Source: Neisseria sicca
GTDB taxonomy: Bacteria; Pseudomonadota; Gammaproteobacteria; Burkholderiales; Neisseriaceae
DNA length: 64,000 nt
Reading direction: 5' to 3'
Assembly (NCBI RefSeq): GCF_017753665.1
Contig: NZ_CP072524.1
Location: forward strand, 930,001-994,000
The position numbers were made by a program, and so were the translations under genes. The notes under the pieces were generated by a model. It was not told where the DNA came from. It did not search any database and worked only from the letters and a program-made list of their open reading frames with translations. Positions 34,555-42,408 of the stretch are shown here, in pieces. Positions within the stretch are counted from its first letter, which is position 1. Every line of letters begins with the position of its first letter.

Positions 34555-34905
34555 ATGAATATCCGATACCTCGGTACCACCGAACGCTACTCCGAAGCCG
34601 TCTGCGCTGGAGGATTCGTCTTCCTCTCAGGCATGGTTCCCGAAAATCCCGAAGCCGATGCCAAAGCCCAAACCGAAAACGTCTTGGCGCAAATCGACCA
34701 TTGGCTCGAAGAATGCGGTTCCGACAAGGCACACATCCTCGAAGCCACCATCTTCCTGACCGACATGAACGACTACGCCGCCATGAACGAAGCCTGGGAT
34801 GCCTGGACAGCCCCCGGCCGCGCCCCTGCCCGCGCCTGTATCGAAGCCAAACTCGCCAAACCGGAATGGGCGGTCGAAATCAAAGTATCCGCCGTGTGCA
34901 AGTGA
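34555..34905 (+). CDS. RidA/YjgF-family deaminase-like protein
   Basis: 116 residues, the normal length. The core includes VFLSGMVPENPEADAKAQTENVLAQID and the signature region APGRAPARACIEAKLAKPEWAVEIKVSAV, with the conserved Arg. RidA proteins hydrolyse reactive enamine/imine intermediates made by PLP enzymes. It belongs to the YoaB-like branch more than to canonical RidA. ATG preceded by AAGGAATATCAA. Confidence 0.87.
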   Translation: MNIRYLGTTERYSEAVCAGGFVFLSGMVPENPEADAKAQTENVLAQIDHWLEECGSDKAHILEATIFLTDMNDYAAMNEAWDAWTAPGRAPARACIEAKLAKPEWAVEIKVSAVCK

Positions 34906-34920
34906 TTGGATTGAGCAAGG

Positions 34921-34957
34921 GGTCGTCTGAAAACCGCAGTCGATTTTTCAGACGATT
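34921..34957 (+). terminator. Imperfect DUS hairpin after the RidA-like gene
   Basis: GGTCGTCTGAAAA pairs with TTTTCAGACGATT; the right arm has two mismatches from the consensus. Confidence 0.55.
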
Positions 34958-35021
34958 CTTTTCATAAAAAATGCAACGAAAGCAGAGTGATTGGATTGAC
35001 GGTAAATCGGTTATCAATACA

Positions 35022-35061
35022 AAAAGGTCGTCTGAAAACCCAAGTTTTCAGACGACCTTTT
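35022..35061 (-). terminator. DUS hairpin terminator of purA
   Basis: AAAAAGGTCGTCTGAAAAC and GTTTTCAGACGACCTTT form long arms with a short loop, 13 bases beyond the purA stop. Confidence 0.8.
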
Positions 35062-35073
35062 ACAATCAAACCC

Positions 35074-36372
35074 TTATGCGAACGGATGATGCAAAACGAT
35101 GGTTTCTTCGCGGTCTGGACCGGTGGAGACGATGGCTACCGGTGCGCCGCAGACTTCTTCGATGCGTTTCAAATATGCTTTGGCATTGGCAGGCAATGCG
35201 TCATAGCTTTTCACGCCGAAAGTGGATTCGCTCCAGCCGGGCATGGTTTCGTAAATCGGTTTGCAGGTTTCTACCGCATCGGAACCGCAAGGCAGGATGT
35301 CAGTTTTGCTGCCGTCGGGCAATTCGTAGCCGACGCAGATATTGATGGTTTCAATGCCGTCCATTACGTCCAGCTTGGTGATACACATACCGGAAATGCC
35401 GTTGACTTGGATGGAGCGTTTCAACGCGGCGGCATCAAACCAACCGCAGCGGCGGGCGCGGCCGGTTACGGAGCCGAATTCGTGTCCGCGTTCTGCCAAA
35501 CCTGCGCCAACTTCATCAAACAATTCAGTCGGGAACGGACCTGAGCCGACGCGCGTGGTATAGGCTTTGACAATACCCAAAACATAATCCAGCATTTGCG
35601 GACCTACGCCCGCGCCTGCGGAAGCGGCTCCAGCGAGACAGTTAGACGAAGTAACGAAGGGGTAAGTACCGTAGTCGATGTCCAACAGCGTGCCTTGTGC
35701 GCCTTCAAACAGCAGTTTTTCGCCGTTTTTGTTTTTCTCGTTCAACACGCGGGATACGTCGGTAATCATCGGCGTAATGCGCGGCGCGACTTTTTCGATA
35801 ACCGCCATCACGTCGTCTGCTTTCACCGGCTCGGCATTGTGCAGATGTTGCAGTTGAACGTTGTAATAAGCGAGGATGGCATCCAGTTTTTCACGCAGTT
35901 TTTCAGGATGCAGCAAATCGACGACGCGGATGGCGCGGCGTGCCACTTTGTCTTCGTAGGCAGGGCCGATGCCGCGGCCGGTTGTACCGATTTTGCCTTT
36001 GCCGCGCGAAGCTTCGCGGGCTTGGTCGAGCGCAATGTGGTAAGGCAGGATCAGCGGGCAGGTCGGCGCGATTTTCAGACGACCTTCAACGTTTTTCACG
36101 CCTGCTGCGTTCAGCTCGTCAATTTCGCCCAACAATGCTTCGGGGGAAACGACAACGCCCGAGCCGATGAAGCAGTCCAGACTTTCATGCAGAATGCCGC
36201 TCGGAATCAGGCGCAAAATGGTTTTCTTGCCGCCGACGACCAAAGTGTGTCCAGCATTGTGTCCACCTTGGAAACGCACGACACCGCTGGTTTCTTCCGC
36301 CAACCAGTCAACGATTTTACCTTTGCCTTCATCGCCCCACTGGGCGCCGATCACTACAACATTTTTAGCCAT
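35074..36372 (-). CDS. purA: Adenylosuccinate synthetase
   Basis: Joins IMP and aspartate with GTP to form adenylosuccinate, first committed step to AMP. 432 residues; GDEGKGKIVD near the N-terminus, GHNAGHT, and the GTP-binding TRVGSGPFPTEL region are present. The start is set at MAKNVVVIG. A second ATG lies two codons upstream (MAMAKN) with AGG 4 bases before it and could equally be used. Downstream of hisZ on the same strand. Confidence 0.96.
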   Translation of the reverse strand: MAKNVVVIGAQWGDEGKGKIVDWLAEETSGVVRFQGGHNAGHTLVVGGKKTILRLIPSGILHESLDCFIGSGVVVSPEALLGEIDELNAAGVKNVEGRLKIAPTCPLILPYHIALDQAREASRGKGKIGTTGRGIGPAYEDKVARRAIRVVDLLHPEKLREKLDAILAYYNVQLQHLHNAEPVKADDVMAVIEKVAPRITPMITDVSRVLNEKNKNGEKLLFEGAQGTLLDIDYGTYPFVTSSNCLAGAASAGAGVGPQMLDYVLGIVKAYTTRVGSGPFPTELFDEVGAGLAERGHEFGSVTGRARRCGWFDAAALKRSIQVNGISGMCITKLDVMDGIETINICVGYELPDGSKTDILPCGSDAVETCKPIYETMPGWSESTFGVKSYDALPANAKAYLKRIEEVCGAPVAIVSTGPDREETIVLHHPFA

Positions 36373-36419
36373 AGCCATATAACCTATTAATATTAAAAAA
36401 TTATCGTGAATCAACTTCA

Positions 36420-36468
36420 AACCAAGACGGCTTTGCGCCCTGCCCTGATTTGCCTTTAATCCGCTATG
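36420..36468. repeat. Degenerate half of a Correia element between hisZ and purA
   Basis: CCAAGACGGCTTTGCGCCCTGCCCTGATTTGCCTTTAATCCGCTATGA resembles the right half of the element at 23919-24025 (GCCTTGTCCTGATTTAAATTTAACCCACTATA) with several changes. The left half is not seen. It lies in the 105-base gap of the hisZ-purA pair. Confidence 0.55.
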
Positions 36469-36477
36469 AATGGGTAT

Positions 36478-37629
36478 TTAAAGTTTCTCAACCTGCCAAA
36501 CGCCGTCCGCCTTTTTCAGACGACCTGTAACCTCTTCCGAAGCGTTGTGTCCGATACCGTAGTCGATAACGATACACTGCCCTTGTTCACGCAAGGCTTC
36601 GACTGCTTCGCGCGCCGCTTCGGCATCGTCCGCATCAACCAAGACGACGGGCTGCCGCTCAATGGCGGGCAAACGTCCGATAAAGCTGCGCAAGTCGAAA
36701 CTGAATCCCGTTGCCGGACGCGCACGGCCGAAATATTCGCCCAATCCGTCATAACGCCCGCCCCGTGCGACCGCGTCATGGAAATTGGAACCGTATGCCG
36801 CATACAGCAAGCCGGTGTGATAATTGTCGACGCGCAGTTCGGATAAATCGATATGGACTTTCTGATTTGGAAATGCGTCGCACACTGCCTGCAATTCGTC
36901 CAACGCGCTGCCGACTGCCGACAAATCCGGCAATCGTTCGCGCGCCGCGGACAACACTTCCCGTCCGCCATACAGACGCGGCAGCAGCGAAAATGCTTTC
37001 GCCCACATGCCGTCCAGCTTCCAAGCCTTAACCTGCGCTTCAACCGCCTCGGTATCTTTATCCTGCATCAACGCAAGCAGCGTTGCGGACTGCTCCGCAT
37101 CCAAATGCGCCGCATCGGACAAAGCGCGGAATACGCCAATGTGGCCCAGCGACAGCAAAACCTCGCCTATATCGGCAAGCTTCATGCTTTTGAGCATCAG
37201 GTCAATCAGTTCGATATCCGCCCGGATGTCGGCGAAACCATACATCTCCGCTCCCGCCTGCAAAGGTTCGCGCATATTGAGCAAACCTTCCGGCCGCGCG
37301 TGCAACACAGGGCCTGCGTAACACAATCGGTTAATCCCTTGATTGGCGGACAAAAGATGCGCATCGATACGCGCCACTTGCGGCGTAATGTCGGCGCGGA
37401 TGCCCAACTGCCGACCGCTCAGCTGATCGACCACCAAAATGGTTTTCAAAGACAAACCCGCGTCAATGTGCGTCAGCAGGGAATGGCTGTATTCCATCAG
37501 CGGTGGCTGTACCAGCTCGTAACCGTGCACTCGGAACAAAGTCAACAACTGCTCTCGCGCGCTTTCCAACTGTCGGGCGTTGGTCGGCAACACATCGGCA
37601 ACATGTTCGGGAAGCTGCCAAGATTGCAT
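36478..37629 (-). CDS. hisZ: ATP phosphoribosyltransferase regulatory subunit HisZ
   Basis: 383 residues related to histidyl-tRNA synthetase but lacking aminoacylation function; it pairs with short-form HisG in the first step of histidine synthesis. The class II core is visible (FRVHGYELVQPPLMEYSHSLL, IRADITPQVARIDAH, RGGRYDGLGEYFGRARPATGFSFDL). hisG is not in the window. In many Proteobacteria hisZ precedes purA, as here. A DUS is read in frame near the C-terminus. Confidence 0.94.
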   Translation of the reverse strand: MQSWQLPEHVADVLPTNARQLESAREQLLTLFRVHGYELVQPPLMEYSHSLLTHIDAGLSLKTILVVDQLSGRQLGIRADITPQVARIDAHLLSANQGINRLCYAGPVLHARPEGLLNMREPLQAGAEMYGFADIRADIELIDLMLKSMKLADIGEVLLSLGHIGVFRALSDAAHLDAEQSATLLALMQDKDTEAVEAQVKAWKLDGMWAKAFSLLPRLYGGREVLSAARERLPDLSAVGSALDELQAVCDAFPNQKVHIDLSELRVDNYHTGLLYAAYGSNFHDAVARGGRYDGLGEYFGRARPATGFSFDLRSFIGRLPAIERQPVVLVDADDAEAAREAVEALREQGQCIVIDYGIGHNASEEVTGRLKKADGVWQVEKL

Positions 37630-37665
37630 GGGAATCTACCTTCTATCTGTTTTTGTAAACGCAAA

Positions 37666-37772
37666 GGGCTGCTTGAATTTAAAACCAGACGGACACACAG
37701 CCCGCTTCTCGAAATACGCCGCGCAAACGATGCAGCGTTTCCAACAAATCTGATTTTAAATTCAAACAGCCC
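37666..37772. repeat. 107-bp inverted-repeat element (MITE-like), unidentified
   Basis: The ends are 19-bp inverted repeats with one mismatch: GGGCTGCTTGAATTTAAAA at 37666-37684 and, on the other strand, GGGCTGTTTGAATTTAAAA at 37754-37772. No reading frame or target duplication is evident. The interior is unlike the Correia elements. It lies 37 bases upstream of the hisZ start, so its hairpin would fall in or near the hisZ leader. Confidence 0.65.
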
Positions 37773-37882
37773 CTGAATGACGGCTTTAAACCGCCGAGTT
37801 ATTAAAAGCAAACTTTACCATACAAAACAGTTTTGTGCAGCCTGTTTTCATACAAGCGTCGTCTGAAAAATAACGGGCGATC

Positions 37883-38203
37883 CTATTCGCAATGAAGATT
37901 GCTTGTTTTCTCTTTGAACGAATCCATCGCAATTTGACACATACGTTGCCGTTGTCCCAAATCTGCCGCAGGCAACGCTTGGAATAAAAATTTCGTATTG
38001 TTGCGTTGGAAATCGGCTTTCTTGCCTGCTTTTTTATAGCATACATCTGCGCGCGCGAAATATTGGCGGCAGATTTCCGGCAATTCTTCCAATGATAAAG
38101 GTTTATGCTTATGCATCCCATGCGCTGACACGGTCAGCGGAGATACTGCAAAAACCGCTACCGCAACAAATTTCAAACTTTTTTGAAACCAATAATTTTT
38201 CAT
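37883..38203 (-). CDS. Small secreted protein with conserved cysteines
   Basis: 106 residues. A signal peptide is clear (KSLKFVAVAVFAVSPLTVSA, cleavage likely near residue 27), so the mature protein of about 79 residues is periplasmic or secreted. It has cysteines in ICRQYFARADVCYKK, RMCQIAM and the terminal HCE, which could form two disulfides. It may belong to the small DUF5339-type neisserial family, but I am not certain. Function unknown. It lies between hisZ and rpe on the minus strand. Confidence 0.7.
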   Translation of the reverse strand: MKNYWFQKSLKFVAVAVFAVSPLTVSAHGMHKHKPLSLEELPEICRQYFARADVCYKKAGKKADFQRNNTKFLFQALPAADLGQRQRMCQIAMDSFKEKTSNLHCE

Positions 38204-38290
38204 AATAAAACCTTAAAATCTATATCTACATGATGATTTTGCTTTTCGCAAAATCCGCTACATTTGTTTTCAGACGAACTCAAAGCTAAC

Positions 38291-38974
38291 TCAACCAAGT
38301 TGCGCCAGTTGTCCGCGCATTTCGGTAATCACCGTTTTATAGTTCGGCTTGCCAAAAATGGCCGAACCTGCCACAAAAGTATCGGCACCCGCCGCCGCAA
38401 CGGCAGCGATATTGTCGGTTTTGATGCCGCCGTCCACTTCGATGGCGATGTGCCGCCCGCTTTGCGCTTCGTACCGATCTAACATCGCCCGCACCTGACG
38501 GATTTTTTCAAGGGTGTGCGGGATGAAGCTTTGTCCGCCGAAACCGGGATTGACCGACATCAACAATACCATGTCCAGCCTGTCCAATACGTTTTCCAAA
38601 ACGTAGGCGGGAGTTGCCGGATTCAATACCAATCCTGCCTGACAGCCCGCATCTTTAATCAGGCTGAGGCTGCGGTCGACATGGCGGCTGGCTTCGGGAT
38701 GAAACGTGATAATCGACGCCCCTGCTTTGGCAAATGCCTGAATCAGATCGTCAACGGGTTCGACCATCAGATGCACATCAATCGGCACGGTGGCATAAGG
38801 CTTCAACGCCGCGCAGACCATAGGGCCGAAAGTCAGGTTCGGCACATAATGATTGTCCATCACGTCGAAATGGATCAAATCGGCTCCCGCTTCGATAACT
38901 TTCGTTACTTCCTCGCCCAAACGGGCAAAATCGGCGGATAAGATACTGGGCGCAATACGGAATTTTTGTTTCAT
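38291..38974 (-). CDS. rpe: Ribulose-phosphate 3-epimerase
   Basis: Interconverts ribulose 5-phosphate and xylulose 5-phosphate. A TIM barrel of 227 residues from MKQKFRIAPSILSADF. Metal and catalytic segments are visible: HFDVMDNHYVPNLTFGP, HLMVEPVD, MSVNPGFGGQSF and EVDGGIKTDN. The frame is open 25 codons upstream but the shorter start fits the family and lies in front of the conserved IAPSILSADF. Confidence 0.95.
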   Translation of the reverse strand: MKQKFRIAPSILSADFARLGEEVTKVIEAGADLIHFDVMDNHYVPNLTFGPMVCAALKPYATVPIDVHLMVEPVDDLIQAFAKAGASIITFHPEASRHVDRSLSLIKDAGCQAGLVLNPATPAYVLENVLDRLDMVLLMSVNPGFGGQSFIPHTLEKIRQVRAMLDRYEAQSGRHIAIEVDGGIKTDNIAAVAAAGADTFVAGSAIFGKPNYKTVITEMRGQLAQLG

Positions 38975-39049
38975 AGAAATCCAGTCGGATGGTGTGGTTT
39001 GATAAACGGATAATTTTTCGTATTCTACCACCAACGCCTCACGTAACAC

Positions 39050-39229
39050 TAACTATGCATTGTTAATATTTAACAAAAGTAAGCATATGCATAAATAATT
39101 ATAGGTTAAGGATATGTTTTGTCAGAAATAAAATAAAGATATGAAGTTAACAAAAGTTAACTGGAGGGATACTGCCTTTCACACGCTAATCGGGTATATT
39201 TGCGCGGTTACGGAAACTAGGAAAACGCT
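39050..39229. promoter_or_regulatory. AT-rich divergent promoter region, rpe and Spy-like gene
   Basis: 180 bases rich in A and T. It contains AGTTAACAAAAGTTAACT at 39145-39162, two GTTAAC palindromes in close tandem, and a related GTTAATATTTAAC at about 39061-39073. These could be operator sites for the Spy-like gene, whose relatives are stress-induced. No clear -35/-10 pair was fixed. Confidence 0.4.
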
Positions 39230-39658
39230 GTGTCTGTCGGATTCAAATCTTATTTACCCCTCTGTGCATTATCGGTTGCGCTGCTGACGGCTGTCGGTCA
39301 AGCGCACGCCGGCCCCCAATATATCAAGCTGGACGATTTTCAAGCAAATTGCGACATCCGCTCCCTTAATCTGACGCAAGACCAACACAATGCTTTGCGC
39401 CGTATCCGTAATGATTACAAACAGGCATCGGACAAGGCATATCGCAAACTCGTCCGCACAGACCGTAACCGCCGCCAAGTCATTATGAAAATCCTTGCGG
39501 CAGATAATTTCGATCAAAACAATGCCCGCGATTATGTCGAAACCCGCTACTTGTCGAGCATGGATTTCGCCGTGGAAGAATTGGAAATCCAACACCGCTT
39601 CTACCACCTGCTCAATCCTCGCCAACGCCAGATTTGGCTTTCTTCCTGCCTTCGCTGA
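39230..39658 (+). CDS. Spy/CpxP-like periplasmic protein
   Basis: 142 residues with a signal peptide (about 1-27, cleavage after AHA). Two LTxxQ-type motifs are visible: LNLTQDQHNALRRIRNDY at about 46-63 and LNPRQRQIWLSS near the end, which define the Spy/CpxP family of periplasmic chaperones and stress sensors. The start is GTG, preceded by AGGAAAACGCT. No two-component system is next to it. A DUS hairpin terminates it. Confidence 0.8.
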   Translation: MSVGFKSYLPLCALSVALLTAVGQAHAGPQYIKLDDFQANCDIRSLNLTQDQHNALRRIRNDYKQASDKAYRKLVRTDRNRRQVIMKILAADNFDQNNARDYVETRYLSSMDFAVEELEIQHRFYHLLNPRQRQIWLSSCLR

Positions 39659-39685
39659 CATATCGCTTTCCTGATTGGTCCGTAC

Positions 39686-39724
39686 AAAAAGGTCGTCTGA
39701 AATCCTGTTTCAGACGACCTTTTA
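39686..39724 (+). terminator. DUS hairpin terminator of the Spy-like gene
   Basis: AAAAGGTCGTCTGAAA and TTTCAGACGACCTTTT with a 5-base loop. Confidence 0.8.
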
Positions 39725-39835
39725 AACGATATGGCGATTCAAAGCGATGCGGCCGGAAGCAATTGAACCGGAAAAGGCTTTCCCTACCCTTATCCTCCCG
39801 CAGATTTCAGTACGGCAGACCTATTTCCCAAAAAC

Positions 39836-40702
39836 TCAATCCAAAACCCGTTGTTCCGGCAAACGCCCTGCCCAATCGCACGCAAACTGCCAAGCCGAAC
39901 GTCCCGAGCGGTTACCGCGCATTTGCGCCCATTGCAATGCCGCCTTGTGTGCCGTTTCATCAAAATCCACGCCGAAATCATCCAACCAATTTTCAACCGC
40001 TTGGAGGTAGTCGTTTTGATCAAACGGATAAAAACTCAACCACAAACCGAAACGGTCGGACAGGGAAATTTTTTCTTCGACAGCCTCTTTTTGATGGATT
40101 TCGCCGCGTATACCCGTTGTCCCGATATTTTCATCCATATATTCAGGCATCAGGTGGCGCCGGTTGGACGTCGCGTACACCAACACGTTGCTGCATCTTT
40201 GCGACAAACCGCCGTCCAATGCGGTTTTTAGGGCTTTGTAGGTTTCATCACCGGTTTCAAACGATAGGTCATCGCAGAATACGATGAATTTTTCGGGACG
40301 GTCTTTCAACAAGGAAAGCAGCGCGGGCAGACTGACCAAATCGCTCTTATCAACTTCAATCAAGCGCAGCCCTTGGTCGGCATATTCGTGCAACAGGGCT
40401 TTGACCAGTGAGGATTTGCCCGTTCCACGCGAGCCGCTCATCAAAACATTATTCGCAGAACGGCCTGCCAAAAACTGCTCGGTATTGCGTTTGAGCTTTT
40501 CGGTTTGCGTCCCGACGGCAGCCAGACGGTCAAGCGGGAATGTATGCGGGTTTGGCAGGCTCTCCAAAATCCCTTTTTTACCAACGCTGTGCCAACGGTA
40601 TGCCAAAGCGTTCCAATCGGTTTTACCAGGTTCTTCGGGCAACACCAAATCAAGACGGTTCAAAACGGAATAGGCTTTTTGCAAAAAGGCGGCGAGTTTC
40701 AT
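39836..40702 (-). CDS. DUF815-family AAA ATPase
   Basis: 288 residues from MKLAAFLQKAYSVL. A P-loop SGSRGTGKSSL (about 96-106) and a Walker B-like FIVFCDDLSFE are followed by a sensor-like YATSNRRHLMP. It belongs to the DUF815 group of predicted ATPases, function not established. The start lies 8 bases after the ribE stop; the track of open frame further upstream overlaps ribE. Third gene of trmB-ribE-DUF815. Confidence 0.85.
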   Translation of the reverse strand: MKLAAFLQKAYSVLNRLDLVLPEEPGKTDWNALAYRWHSVGKKGILESLPNPHTFPLDRLAAVGTQTEKLKRNTEQFLAGRSANNVLMSGSRGTGKSSLVKALLHEYADQGLRLIEVDKSDLVSLPALLSLLKDRPEKFIVFCDDLSFETGDETYKALKTALDGGLSQRCSNVLVYATSNRRHLMPEYMDENIGTTGIRGEIHQKEAVEEKISLSDRFGLWLSFYPFDQNDYLQAVENWLDDFGVDFDETAHKAALQWAQMRGNRSGRSAWQFACDWAGRLPEQRVLD

Positions 40703-40710
40703 ATATATCC

Positions 40711-41340
40711 CTATTGTCCTGTTGTGGCAGGATTTTGCTGCGCCATCACGCGCATCACGGTATCGACAACGGCTTGGGTTTGCGGATCGATTTCGATATT
40801 GATGATGTCGCCCTCTTTCCGGCTGCCAAACAAAGTGCGCGTTAGAGTTTCCGGAATCAGGTGGACATTGAATTCTGTTTCGGTAACGTCGCCTATGGTC
40901 AGGCTGCAACCGTCCAAGCCGACAAAGCCTTTGCTCAAAATATAGGGTTTGAGTTCAGTCGGCAGTGCAAACCATACTGTGCGGTTAAACTCGCTGCGTT
41001 CTATCCGCGTAATCTGCGTAGTCGTCATGATATGCCCACTCATGACGTGTCCGCCGATTTCATCGCCGAAACGGGCGGCACGTTCGAGATTAACCGTATC
41101 GCCTGTTTTCAGACGACCTAAATTGGTCTTTTCCAAGGTTTCTTTCATCAAATCAAAGCTGACCGTATCGCCGTCGATTTGGGTGATGGTCAGGCAGCAG
41201 CCGTTGTTGGCGACGGATGCGCCGATTTGCAGATGCTCGGTCATCCCATCGGGCAGCTTGACGACATGGGTACGGAAATCGGCGGACGGTTCGCGGATGG
41301 CGATGATTTCGCCGATACCTTGGACGATACCTGTAAACAT
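40711..41340 (-). CDS. ribE: Riboflavin synthase, alpha chain
   Basis: Dismutates two 6,7-dimethyl-8-ribityllumazine into riboflavin and an aminopyrimidine. 209 residues in two homologous lumazine-binding halves: MFTGIVQGIGEI...NGCCLTI...GGHVMSGHI and SKGFVGLDGCSLTI...LIPETL. The ATG at 41340 has TGGAG eight bases upstream. No FMN riboswitch is seen. It follows trmB by 19 bases. Confidence 0.95.
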   Translation of the reverse strand: MFTGIVQGIGEIIAIREPSADFRTHVVKLPDGMTEHLQIGASVANNGCCLTITQIDGDTVSFDLMKETLEKTNLGRLKTGDTVNLERAARFGDEIGGHVMSGHIMTTTQITRIERSEFNRTVWFALPTELKPYILSKGFVGLDGCSLTIGDVTETEFNVHLIPETLTRTLFGSRKEGDIINIEIDPQTQAVVDTVMRVMAQQNPATTGQ

Positions 41341-41359
41341 GGAAAATTCTCCAATCGGT

Positions 41360-42067
41360 TTATTTGATGCGTTTGAAAACCAAATCCCAAACGCCGTGCC
41401 CCAAACGTTTGCCGCGGGCTTCAAATTTCGTTTCGGGACGGTAGTCGGGCGTGGGCGCGTAATCGGCGGCGGTATTTTGCAAATTGTCAAAACCGCTCAA
41501 CACTTCCAGCATCTGCTGCGCGTATTCTTCCCAGTCGGTCGCCAGATGGATATAGCCGCCGACTTTCAACTTGGGCAGCAGTTTCTGCACAAACGGCGTT
41601 TGCACCAAGCGGCGTTTGTTATGGCGTTTTTTGTGCCAAGGGTCGGGAAAGAAAATGTGGATGCCGTCGAGCACGTCGTCTGAAAGCATATTTTCCACCA
41701 CTTCGACCGCATCGTGCCGCATCACGCGGATATTGCCGATGTGTTCTTCTTCAATCAATTTCAGAATGTTGCCGACGCCGGGACCGTGCACATCAATCGC
41801 CAAAAAGTCGGTATCAGGCAGGCGCTTGGCAATTTCAACAGTCGCCACGCCCATGCCGAAACCGATTTCCAACACCTTGGGACGGTCGCTGCCGAAACGC
41901 TGATTCAAGTCCAACACGGAATCTTGGTAATCGATGCCGAATTGCGGCCACATCGTATCAATGGCACGCTGCTGCGCCGCAGTCATATGCCCTTGACGCA
42001 ACACAAAGCTGCGGATGGAGCGTTTGTGCGCTTCAGGAACGGTGGAATCCAGAGTTATTTCGTTCAT
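41360..42067 (-). CDS. trmB: tRNA (guanine-N7-)-methyltransferase
   Basis: Forms m7G46 in tRNA. 235 residues with the SAM-binding VLEIGFGMGVATVEIA (about 65-80), DFLAIDVHGPGVG, and the signature HIFFPDPWHKKRHNKRRL (about 133-150). First gene of a three-gene set with ribE and the DUF815 ATPase. Confidence 0.95.
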   Translation of the reverse strand: MNEITLDSTVPEAHKRSIRSFVLRQGHMTAAQQRAIDTMWPQFGIDYQDSVLDLNQRFGSDRPKVLEIGFGMGVATVEIAKRLPDTDFLAIDVHGPGVGNILKLIEEEHIGNIRVMRHDAVEVVENMLSDDVLDGIHIFFPDPWHKKRHNKRRLVQTPFVQKLLPKLKVGGYIHLATDWEEYAQQMLEVLSGFDNLQNTAADYAPTPDYRPETKFEARGKRLGHGVWDLVFKRIK

Positions 42068-42408
42068 AAATTATTTCTTGTATCTGATAAAACTGGGGAA
42101 AGGTCGTCTGAAAATTCTTCAATATGGTTTCAGACGACCTCTGAATGTATGGGGTCAACCGTTAAACGGTTCGGTTTATCGTTGATAAACAAGCATAAGC
42201 CAAGCTGCTGACAGTATCAATCCTGCCGAACTCGTTTGTTTGCTGTTTTAAAGCATGACTAAATGGCTCACTTGGAGCTTAGGCACGCATTCTTGTTCAT
42301 CCACTATAATCCACTATTCTGTTTGACGAAAAGGTCGTCTGAAAGATTCAGACGACCTTTGACTGATAAATGTAATATCAGCAGTTTAATTCAACTGACT
42401 GAATACAC
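42068..42408. other. Intergenic region with two DUS hairpins and a Correia end fragment
   Basis: Gap between trmB and the lpdA end. A DUS hairpin lies at 42100-42140 and another at 42329-42360, the latter terminating lpdA. Between them, ATCCACTATAATCCACTATT at 42299-42318 is a doubled scrap of a Correia terminus. No gene is recognised. Confidence 0.6.
42329..42360 (-). terminator. DUS hairpin terminator of the pyruvate dehydrogenase cluster
   Basis: AAAGGTCGTCTGAA directly followed after GA by TTCAGACGACCTTT, about 50 bases beyond lpdA. Confidence 0.75.

Noticed and set aside
41341..41490. Longer N-terminus for riboflavin synthase
   Set aside because: It would overlap trmB by over 100 bases, whereas MFTGIVQG is the invariant start of the family and has a good ribosome site.
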